DNA from: Heterorhizobium halophytocola
Lineage (GTDB): Bacteria; Pseudomonadota; Alphaproteobacteria; Rhizobiales; Rhizobiaceae
DNA: 64,000 nucleotides
Direction of reading: 5' to 3'
NCBI RefSeq assembly: GCF_017873095.1
Contig: NZ_JAGGJU010000017.1
Span: 19,915 to 83,914 of the forward strand
This document shows positions 57,970 to 64,000 of the stretch, piece by piece. The translations under genes and the position numbers were made by a program. A model generated the notes under the pieces. That model saw only the letters and a program-made list of their open reading frames with translations. It was not told the origin of the DNA and did not search any database. The stretch's first letter is position 1. Every line of letters begins with the position of its first letter.

Positions 57970-58743
57970 ATGACAAGAACAGTGGTCGTCACAGGCTCCA
58001 CCAGCGGGATCGGGCTTGGCATCGCCAAGGCCTTTGCCAAGGAGGGTGCGAATGTCGTGATCAATGGTTTCGGTGACAAGGATGCCATCGAGAAGGAGCG
58101 CAAGGGGCTGGAGGCCGGCGGCGGCAAGGCGCTCTATCATGGTGCCGACATGACCAAGCCCGAGGAGATCGCCGACCTGATCGCCACCGCCGAGCGGGAA
58201 TTTTCCGGCATCGACGTGCTCGTCAACAATGCCGGCGTCCAGCATGTCGCGCCGATCGAGGAGTTCCCGATCGACAAGTGGAACCAGATCATCGCGATCA
58301 ACCTGTCGAGTTCGTTTCACACCGTGCGCTGCGCGATCCCGAAGATGAAGGAGCGCAAGAAGGGCCGGATCATCCAGATCGCCTCTGCCCATGGCCTTGT
58401 CGCCTCGCCCTACAAGTCGGCCTATGTGGCGGCCAAGCACGGCATTCTGGGGCTGACCAAGACGGTGGCGCTGGAGACCGCGCGCGACGGCATCACCATG
58501 AACGCCATCTGCCCCGGCTATGTGCTGACGCCGCTGGTGGAACAGCAGATCCCCGATACCGCCAGGGCGCGCGGGATTTCCGAGGAGCAGGTAAAGAACG
58601 ACGTGATGCTGCATCTGCAGGCGACGAAGCAGTTCGTCGATGTCGACCAGATCGCGGCGCTCGCGCTCTATCTGGCAAGCGACGCGGCCGCCCAGGTGAC
58701 CGGCACATCGATCTCGATTGATGGCGGCTGGACGGCGCAGTAG
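57970..58743 (+). CDS. bdhA: 3-hydroxybutyrate dehydrogenase
   Basis: Short-chain dehydrogenase that oxidises D-3-hydroxybutyrate to acetoacetate in PHB turnover. The 257 residues have the NAD motif TGSTSGIGLGIA, the NNAGVQHVAPIEEFPIDKWNQIIAINLSS region, the catalytic Ser-Tyr-Lys in IASAHGLVASPYKSAYVAAKHG and the family loop LTPLVEQQIPDTARARGI. Its match to rhizobial BdhA is strong. The ATG at 57970 has GGGAGTG nearby; 27 upstream codons are not conserved. It is monocistronic. Confidence 0.95.
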   Translation: MTRTVVVTGSTSGIGLGIAKAFAKEGANVVINGFGDKDAIEKERKGLEAGGGKALYHGADMTKPEEIADLIATAEREFSGIDVLVNNAGVQHVAPIEEFPIDKWNQIIAINLSSSFHTVRCAIPKMKERKKGRIIQIASAHGLVASPYKSAYVAAKHGILGLTKTVALETARDGITMNAICPGYVLTPLVEQQIPDTARARGISEEQVKNDVMLHLQATKQFVDVDQIAALALYLASDAAAQVTGTSISIDGGWTAQ

Positions 58744-58844
58744 ACTGCAAGACCGTCCGGCAAAGCGGCAGGGGCGCTTAAGGTTGCCCTTGCCGCCTGG
58801 CGCAAGCGCTTTCGGCGGGCGAATCGACAGCGTCGTGCGCCCGT

Positions 58845-58877
58845 CGATGACGATGACTCGGACACGATGACGATGAC
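58845..58877. repeat. Direct repeats CGATGACGATGAC upstream of xdhA
   Basis: Two 13-bp copies at 58845-58857 and 58865-58877, 20 bp apart (two helical turns), precede the xdhA start by about 95 bp. Each contains a smaller GATGAC tandem. They may be an operator for a purine-pathway regulator, or simple sequence. Confidence 0.35.
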
Positions 58878-58969
58878 CATGCGGGTCGCGGGTGCTGCCT
58901 GCGGCGCGCGGCAGACCGGGGGGACAACACGGCATCGCCGGACCGGCTGCGAGGGGACAGGGATTTTTG

Positions 58970-60439
58970 ATGACGCAAGGCATTCGCTTTCTGCTGAACG
59001 GCGACATGGTGACGCTGGAGACGGTCGATCCGACCGGGACGCTGCTCGACTTCCTGAGGCTCCGCCGGCGTCTGACCGGCACCAAGGAGGGCTGCGCCGA
59101 GGGCGATTGCGGCGCCTGCACCGTGCTGATCGGCCGGCTTGCCGGCGACGATCTCCTCTATGAAAGCGTCAATGCCTGCATCCGCTTCACCGGCTCGCTC
59201 AATGCCACCCATGTGGTCACCGTCGAGCATCTGGCGCAGGAAAACGGCCGGCTGCATCCGGTGCAGCAGGCCATGGTCGACTGCCACGGCTCGCAATGCG
59301 GCTTCTGCACGCCCGGCATCGTCATGTCGCTCTATGGCCTCTGGCTGTCAAACGACGATCCGACCAGGTCCGAGATCGAGCGGGCGCTGCAAGGCAATCT
59401 CTGTCGCTGCACCGGCTACGAGCCGATCGTCAGGGCGGCCGAGCAGGCCAGCACCACACGGCCGTCCGCGCTGTTCGACCCGATCCGCCAGGAGCGCGAG
59501 CGGGTGACGGCAAGGCTGAAGGAATTTTCGACCGCCGAGACGATCCGCATCGGGGGCGACGGTCGCGAACTGGTCGTGCCGGGCTCGGCAGCAGCGCTGG
59601 CCGAGGTGCTCGCCGAACAGCCCGACGCCGTGATCGTCGCCGGCGCCACCGATGTCGGGCTCTGGGTCACCAAGCAGATGCGCGAATTGTCGCCGGTGGT
59701 CTTCATCAATCATCTCACCGAGCTGCAGCAGATCGAGGCCGATGCCGCGGGGATCACCCTTGGTGCCGGTGTTTCCTATTCCGCCGCCTGGGCGGCCCTT
59801 GCCCGCGAAATCCCGGCGCTTGCGAGGCTGATCGACCGCATCGGCGGCCAGCAGGTGCGCCACATGGGCACGATCGGCGGCAATATCGCCAATGGCTCGC
59901 CGATCGGCGACATGCCGCCGGCGCTGATCGCGCTCGGTGCCACCGTGACGCTGCGCTCGGCCGGGGGACGCCGCACGCTGCCGCTGGAAGACTTCTTCAT
60001 CGCCTATGGCAGGCAGGACCGGAAGCAGGGCGAATTCGTCGAGCGCATCTTCGTGCCGCGCCCTGCGGACGGCAGTCACTACGCCGTCTACAAGGTGTCG
60101 AAGCGCCGCGAGGAGGACATCACCGCCACGCTCGGCGCCTACCGGCTGCAGCTTGGCGCGGACGGCACGGTCGACGACATCCGTATCGCCTATGGCGGCA
60201 TGGCCGGCATTCCGAAGCGGGCAAGCGCGGTCGAGGTAGCGCTTGCCGGCAAGCCGTGGACGGCCGAGACCATCGAATCCGCGCGAGAAGCCTTCGACCG
60301 CGACTTCCAACCGCTCACCGACTGGCGCGCAAGTGCAGAGTACCGCCAGCTGACGGCGAAGAACCTGCTGACGCGGTTCTTCCTGGAGACCACGGGCCAG
60401 GGTCAGGAACTGCAGCGGTTTGCTGTGGAGGAGGCGTGA
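58970..60439 (+). CDS. xdhA: Xanthine dehydrogenase small subunit
   Basis: Iron-sulphur and FAD subunit of xanthine dehydrogenase, oxidising hypoxanthine to urate. The 489 residues carry the plant-type ferredoxin cluster CAEGDCGACTVLIGRL, the second [2Fe-2S] in CHGSQCGFCTPGIVMSLYGLW and CRCTGYEPIV, and the FAD-binding domain around IGGQQVRHMGTIGGNIANGSPIGDMPPALIALG. The ATG at 58970 has AGGGACAGGGA upstream. Between this gene and xdhB lie 396 bp, including two palindromic elements, unlike the usual tight operon. Confidence 0.96.
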   Translation: MTQGIRFLLNGDMVTLETVDPTGTLLDFLRLRRRLTGTKEGCAEGDCGACTVLIGRLAGDDLLYESVNACIRFTGSLNATHVVTVEHLAQENGRLHPVQQAMVDCHGSQCGFCTPGIVMSLYGLWLSNDDPTRSEIERALQGNLCRCTGYEPIVRAAEQASTTRPSALFDPIRQERERVTARLKEFSTAETIRIGGDGRELVVPGSAAALAEVLAEQPDAVIVAGATDVGLWVTKQMRELSPVVFINHLTELQQIEADAAGITLGAGVSYSAAWAALAREIPALARLIDRIGGQQVRHMGTIGGNIANGSPIGDMPPALIALGATVTLRSAGGRRTLPLEDFFIAYGRQDRKQGEFVERIFVPRPADGSHYAVYKVSKRREEDITATLGAYRLQLGADGTVDDIRIAYGGMAGIPKRASAVEVALAGKPWTAETIESAREAFDRDFQPLTDWRASAEYRQLTAKNLLTRFFLETTGQGQELQRFAVEEA

Positions 60440-60475
60440 TGGCGTTTTTTCCCTCTTGCTCGTCTACACGACCTT

Positions 60476-60566
60476 ACCCCCCTCTGTCCTGCCGGTCTTT
60501 TGGGTCGAGCCACGTGTCTCGACCCGTCCTTCGGACCCCGCCTCAAGGGGGGAGATCAGCTGGGGG
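60476..60566 (-). repeat. Palindromic intergenic repeat, inverted copy with an internal hairpin
   Basis: The 5' arm CCCCCCTCTGTCCTGCCGG and the 3' arm CCTCAAGGGGGGAGATCAG are those of the family, but an extra stretch has been inserted between them. That stretch contains a hairpin of its own, GGGTCGAG/CTCGACCC (60502-60525). Confidence 0.8.
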
Positions 60567-60685
60567 TAGCCGCTCGCCAAAATCCGCTGCCGAGACTGGC
60601 GCTGGTAATTACGTCAGGGGTCTGCGGGAATTGACGGTGCTCGTTCTCCGAGGGTCACGAGGGACTGGTGCCGGTGCGGCAGATC

Positions 60686-60732
60686 GATCTCCCCCCTTGA
60701 GGGGGAGATGTCCGGCAGGACAGAGGGGGGTG
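60686..60732 (+). repeat. Palindromic intergenic repeat, forward copy
   Basis: GATCTCCCCCCTTGAGGGGG, then AGATGTCCGGCAGGACAGAG. It lies in opposite orientation to the copy at 60476, and the pair flanks a 119-bp core. Confidence 0.85.
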
Positions 60733-60835
60733 GGCATCCCCGCTGACAGCAAGACGCGGCAGCGGCGAAACCCGCCAACGGGCCGGCACTCCGCCCCGAC
60801 GAACATCTCCGCAAAAACTCCGAGGAGCCATCCCC

Positions 60836-63178
60836 ATGGATAAGGCGCGTTCCGAGACGAAGCCGGTGATCTCCGGGCCGATGCATGCGGCGCGCGCGCA
60901 TGATTCCGCGCACAAGCATGTGGCCGGAAGCGCGGACTATATCGACGACATGCCGGAGCCCGCCGGCCTGTTGCACGGGGCGCTCGGCATGGCGGACCGG
61001 GCGCATGCGCAGATCGTCGCAATCGATCTCGACGCGGTGCGCGCAGCCCCCGGCGTCGTGGCCGTGCTCACCTCCAGGGACGTGCCGGGGATCAACGACA
61101 TCGCCTCCGGCTCGCATCACGACGAGCCGCTGATCGCCGACCGGCTGGTGCAGTTCCACGGCCAGGTGATCTTCGCGGTGATCGCCGAGACGCGCGATCA
61201 GGCGCGGCGGGCAGCAAGGCTTGCCAGGATCGACTACAAGGACCTGCCCTTCTGGACCGATATCGACGGCGCGCTTCAAAACGGCGCCCCGCTGGTCACC
61301 CCCGGCATGACGCTGAAGCGCGGCGAGGCGGAAGACGAACTCGACAAGGCAGACCACCGGATCGCCGGCACCATGCGGATCGGCGGCCAGGAGCATTTCT
61401 ACCTCGAGGGGCAGATTGCGCTCGCCATCCCCGGCGAGGACGACGATGTCGCGGTCTGGTCCTCGACCCAGCACCCCTCCGAGATCCAGCACATCGTCTC
61501 CCATGTGCTTGCCGTGCCGTCGAATGCGGTGACGGTGCATGTCCGGCGCATGGGCGGCGGCTTCGGCGGCAAGGAAACCCAGGGCAACCAGTTTGCCGCG
61601 CTTGCCGCGATCGCCGCCAAGACGCTGAAGCGGGCGGTGAAATTCCGCCCCGACCGCGACGAGGACATGGCGGTCACCGGCAAGCGCCACGATTTCCGCT
61701 GCGACTACGACGTCGCCTTCGACGGAAACGGCGTGATCCACGCGGTTAACGCCAATTTCGCCGCGCGCTGCGGCTATTCGGCCGATCTCTCCGGCCCGGT
61801 CACCGACCGGGCGCTGTTTCATGCGGATTCCAGCTATTTCTTTCCGCATGTGCTTTTGACCAGCCAGCCGCTGAAGACCCATACCTGCTCCAACACCGCC
61901 TATCGCGGGTTCGGTGGGCCGCAGGGCATGGTCGGCGGCGAGCGGATCATCGAGGAGATCGCCTATCACCGGGGCGTCGATCCGCTGGAGATCCGCAAGC
62001 GCAATTTCTACGGGCCCACCGGCTCCGGCCGCGACGTGACGCCCTATCACCAGCGGGTCGAGGACAACATCATCGCCCGCGTCGTCGAGGAGCTGGAGAC
62101 ATCCTGCGACTATCAGGCGCGCCGCCGGGCGATCCTCGATTTCAACCGGACCAGCCCCGTCATCAAAAAGGGGATCGCGCTGACGCCGGTGAAATTCGGC
62201 ATCTCCTTCACCATGACCGCCTTCAACCAGGCGGGCGCGCTGGTCCATATCTACCAGGACGGCTCGATCCACCTGAACCACGGCGGCACCGAAATGGGCC
62301 AGGGCCTCTATATCAAGGTGGCCCAGGTGATCGCCGACTGCTTCCAGGTCGATGTAGAGACGGTCAAGATCACCGCGACGACCACGGGCAAGGTGCCGAA
62401 CACGTCTGCGACCGCCGCCTCGTCCGGCTCCGACCTCAACGGCATGGCTGCCTATGACGCGGCCCGGCAGATCAAGGAGCGGCTCATTGCCTGGGCGGCG
62501 GAACGGTTCGACGTTGCGCCGGACGAGATCGAGTTCCGGCCGAACCGGGTGAAGATCGGGACCAAGCACGACATGCCCTTTGCCGAATTCGTCCACCACG
62601 CCTATTTCGGCCGGGTGCAGCTGTCGGCCGCCGGCTTCTACAAGACGCCGAAGATCCACTGGGACCGGGCCGCCGGCCGCGGCACGCCGTTTTATTATTT
62701 CGCCTATGGGGCGGCCTGTTCGGAGGTGTCGATCGACACGCTGACAGGCGAATACCTGATGGAGCGCACCGACATCCTGCACGATGTCGGCCGCTCGCTG
62801 AACCCGGCGATCGATATCGGCCAGATCGAGGGCGGCTTCGTCCAGGGCATGGGCTGGCTGACGACCGAGGAACTCTGGTGGGACGACAAGGGCCGGCTCA
62901 GGACCCACGCGCCGTCGACTTACAAGATCCCGCTCGCCTCCGACCGGCCGAAGATCTTCAACACGAGGCTCGTGCCCTGGAGCGAAAACGCCGAGCCGAC
63001 CATCGGCCGCTCCAAGGCGGTCGGCGAACCGCCCTTCATGCTGGCGATCTCGGTGCTGGAAGCGCTGTCGATGGCGGTGGCGAGCGTCGCCGACTACAAG
63101 ACCTGCCCCAGGCTCGACGCACCGGCGACGCCGGAACGGGTACTGATGGCGGTCGAGCGGCTGAAGGCTGAGCGGTGA
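60836..63178 (+). CDS. xdhB: Xanthine dehydrogenase molybdopterin-binding subunit
   Basis: Molybdenum subunit of xanthine dehydrogenase. The 780 residues match XdhB of Rhodobacter/Sinorhizobium: HVAGSADYIDDMPEPAGLLHGALG, the pterin-binding RRMGGGFGGKETQ, CSNTAYRGFGGPQGM with the active-site arginine, HGGTEMGQGLYIKVAQ and the C-terminal EPPFMLAISVLEALSMAVA. The catalytic Glu region (SKAVGEPPFM) is intact. The gene is complete. The expected XdhC insertion factor does not follow directly; a DUF559 gene does. Confidence 0.97.
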   Translation: MDKARSETKPVISGPMHAARAHDSAHKHVAGSADYIDDMPEPAGLLHGALGMADRAHAQIVAIDLDAVRAAPGVVAVLTSRDVPGINDIASGSHHDEPLIADRLVQFHGQVIFAVIAETRDQARRAARLARIDYKDLPFWTDIDGALQNGAPLVTPGMTLKRGEAEDELDKADHRIAGTMRIGGQEHFYLEGQIALAIPGEDDDVAVWSSTQHPSEIQHIVSHVLAVPSNAVTVHVRRMGGGFGGKETQGNQFAALAAIAAKTLKRAVKFRPDRDEDMAVTGKRHDFRCDYDVAFDGNGVIHAVNANFAARCGYSADLSGPVTDRALFHADSSYFFPHVLLTSQPLKTHTCSNTAYRGFGGPQGMVGGERIIEEIAYHRGVDPLEIRKRNFYGPTGSGRDVTPYHQRVEDNIIARVVEELETSCDYQARRRAILDFNRTSPVIKKGIALTPVKFGISFTMTAFNQAGALVHIYQDGSIHLNHGGTEMGQGLYIKVAQVIADCFQVDVETVKITATTTGKVPNTSATAASSGSDLNGMAAYDAARQIKERLIAWAAERFDVAPDEIEFRPNRVKIGTKHDMPFAEFVHHAYFGRVQLSAAGFYKTPKIHWDRAAGRGTPFYYFAYGAACSEVSIDTLTGEYLMERTDILHDVGRSLNPAIDIGQIEGGFVQGMGWLTTEELWWDDKGRLRTHAPSTYKIPLASDRPKIFNTRLVPWSENAEPTIGRSKAVGEPPFMLAISVLEALSMAVASVADYKTCPRLDAPATPERVLMAVERLKAER

Positions 63179-63188
63179 CGAGACGCGG

Positions 63189-63578
63189 ATGAGGAGCCTG
63201 ATGCCGCATTTCGAGGTCGCCCCGCCCAACCGCCGCAATGCCCGCCGGATGCGCAAGGTTCTGACGGATGCGGAGCTCACATTCTGGAACGCCGTGCGGG
63301 CCCACCGGCTGATGGGCCTCGGCTTTCGCCGGCAGATGCCGATTGCCGGCTTCATCGTCGACTTCGCCTGCCCCGATCATCACCTGATCGCCGAGATCGA
63401 CGGACCGAGCCACACGGACGACGTGGCGATTGCAAGGGATGCAGCGCGTGATCGGCATTTGCGCTTGCTCGGCTGGCACGTGCTGCGCTTCAGCAATGAC
63501 GACGTGACGAAGCATCTGGACGATGTCTGCACGCATGTCCTGAGGGTGGTAGGCCTCGATTATCCGGGGCGCAAATAA
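63189..63578 (+). CDS. DUF559 endonuclease-like protein
   Basis: A 129-residue protein of the DUF559/very-short-patch-repair-like superfamily. ARRMRKVLTDAELTFWNAVRAHRLMGLGFRRQMPIAGFIVDFACPDHHLIAEIDGPSHTDD, in parts, holds the catalytic Asp-x-Glu arrangement (VDF..., EIDG). Such proteins are often in mobile or repair contexts; an actual nuclease role is not proved. It lies 10 bp after xdhB, in its operon position, and before the palindromic repeat cluster. The codon bias matches the rest of the window. Confidence 0.88.
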   Translation: MRSLMPHFEVAPPNRRNARRMRKVLTDAELTFWNAVRAHRLMGLGFRRQMPIAGFIVDFACPDHHLIAEIDGPSHTDDVAIARDAARDRHLRLLGWHVLRFSNDDVTKHLDDVCTHVLRVVGLDYPGRK

Positions 63579-63633
63579 GATGAACAGGCTGCAAAGCCAT
63601 GCCCTTCTGATTGCCCGTGGAAGCGCTTGGCTG

Positions 63634-63687
63634 CCCCCCTCTGCCCTGCCGGGCATCTCCCCCTCAAGGGGGGAGATCGGCTGGGGG
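63634..63687 (-). repeat. Palindromic intergenic repeat, inverted copy
   Basis: CCCCCCTCTGCCCTGCCGGG, ATCTCCCCCTCAAGGGGGGA and GATCGGCTGGGGG. It is about 55 bp after the DUF559 stop and faces the forward copy at 63825. Confidence 0.85.
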
Positions 63688-63824
63688 CGGCCGCTCGGCA
63701 GGCGGCTAGGCGGTGCGGACGGTGCAGGCGTCGAAATAACCTCTGTTGAAAAGCGCGATGAACGCTGGAGCAGCAACGGTTACCCACGCCGCCGAAAGAC
63801 GCAGTGGCAGCCGCACGCTCCACT

Positions 63825-63872
63825 GATCTCCCTCCTTGAGGGGGAGATGTCCCGAAGGGACAGAGAGGGGTG
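63825..63872 (+). repeat. Palindromic intergenic repeat, forward copy
   Basis: GATCTCCCTCCTTGAGGGGG then AGATGTCCCGAAGGGACAGA. Together with the copy at 63634 it flanks a 137-bp core. Confidence 0.85.
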
Positions 63873-63954
63873 GCTCGCCACAAGGACTGCCGCTTCGGAT
63901 TGGCAACCAGAAGCAAAGGGAGCGCGAAGCGGGAACCGCCAATGCATGCCGCTA

Positions 63955-64000
63955 CCCCCCTCTGCCCTGCCGGGCATCTCCCCCTCAAGGGGGGAGATCG
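63955..64000 (-). repeat. Palindromic intergenic repeat, inverted copy at window edge
   Basis: CCCCCCTCTGCCCTGCCGGG, then ATCTCCCCCTCAAGGGGGGA and GATCG at the window end. The rest of the 422-bp end region (63579-64000) has no convincing gene; a minus-strand stretch around 63706-63815 reads VTVAAPAFIALFNRGYFDAC before its stop and may be a gene end. Confidence 0.8.

Larger units (their letters stand above)
60440..60835. other. Unusually long xdhA-xdhB gap with a double palindromic element
   Basis: There is no gene in these 396 bp. It contains one inverted (60476-60566) and one forward (60686-60732) copy of the palindromic repeat with a 119-bp core between. Because xdhA and xdhB are normally adjacent, the element probably inserted here and may change their relative expression. 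Confidence 0.65.

Noticed and set aside
60614..63355. 913-codon minus-strand frame over xdhB
   Set aside because: Antisense of xdhB; basic and His/Arg-rich with no domain.
63706..63942. Minus-strand open frame ending VTVAAPAFIALFNRGYFDAC... near the right edge
   Set aside because: The last 30 codons look coding, but the rest crosses a palindromic repeat and no start or ribosome-binding site is visible. Noted only in the repeat entry.
53932..64000. The palindromic repeats as a CRISPR array
   Set aside because: Copies are far apart, alternate in orientation, and have no regular spacers; no cas gene is present.
1..64000. tRNA, rRNA, tmRNA or RNase P genes
   Set aside because: No conserved motifs (for example TTCGANTC arms, tmRNA tag codons or RNase P core) were found by eye in the gaps; a tool such as tRNAscan-SE or Infernal would be decisive.

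Overview
The window is a piece of high-GC chromosome from an alphaproteobacterium, most likely a member of the Rhizobiaceae (Sinorhizobium/Rhizobium/Shinella-like). The main reasons are a fused anthranilate synthase TrpE(G) preceded by a 15-codon trpL leader with four Trp codons, a NolR-type regulator, a BacA peptide transporter, a ChoXWV choline ABC transporter, and intergenic palindromes of kinds common in rhizobial genomes. No rRNA, tRNA, CRISPR array, phage or insertion sequence was seen. Most of the window reads as ordinary core and accessory chromosome in short operons on both strands.

Layout. 1-6.1 kb: truncated CHASE4-GGDEF enzyme, queF overlapping a cation-efflux gene behind a long structured leader, a higBA toxin-antitoxin pair, and trpE(G) with its attenuator. 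6.3-17.3 kb: chemotaxis receptor, extensin-like protein, formate-tetrahydrofolate ligase, LuxR-type regulator plus PAS protein, DUF2333, prohibitin-like protein, coiled-coil protein, and cytochrome c with a perfect FNR/FixK box upstream. 17.6-24 kb: choXWV, a HugZ-like flavoprotein, nolR with a candidate autoregulatory site, and an omega-amino-acid aminotransferase. 24-36 kb: small accessory enzymes and regulators, including an OhrR-like repressor divergent from an alpha/beta hydrolase with two duplicated operator pairs, an HxlR regulator divergent from a quinone oxidoreductase, two transglutaminase-like proteins, and glyoxalase/GST enzymes. 36-46 kb: adenine deaminase, a YefM-YoeB pair, a two-helix K+ channel with a zinc ribbon, an AraC regulator divergent from an Atu4866-type membrane protein, an alpha-glucosidase, an Agt-like glycosyltransferase behind a PHO-box-like site, and a protein with an RGS-like domain. 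46-54 kb: der and its neighbour, NnrU, a polysaccharide deacetylase, a cluster of hairpins, bacA with a perfect 20-bp dyad upstream, and an MFS transporter. 54-64 kb: map, an LLM flavin oxidoreductase, a MNT-HepT toxin-antitoxin pair, bdhA, and xdhA/xdhB separated by a palindromic element, with more copies at the right edge.

Functional themes. Several genes concern life with a plant host or in soil: NolR, BacA, choline uptake, possible phosphate-starvation glycolipid synthesis, oxidative or electrophile stress (OhrR-like, HxlR/quinone reductase, glyoxalase, GST), and purine salvage or catabolism (ade, xdhAB). Three intact toxin-antitoxin modules and one vapC relic sit in 64 kb. The least expected item is the RGS-like domain at 44.9-45.9 kb, because RGS domains are best known as regulators of eukaryotic heterotrimeric G proteins.
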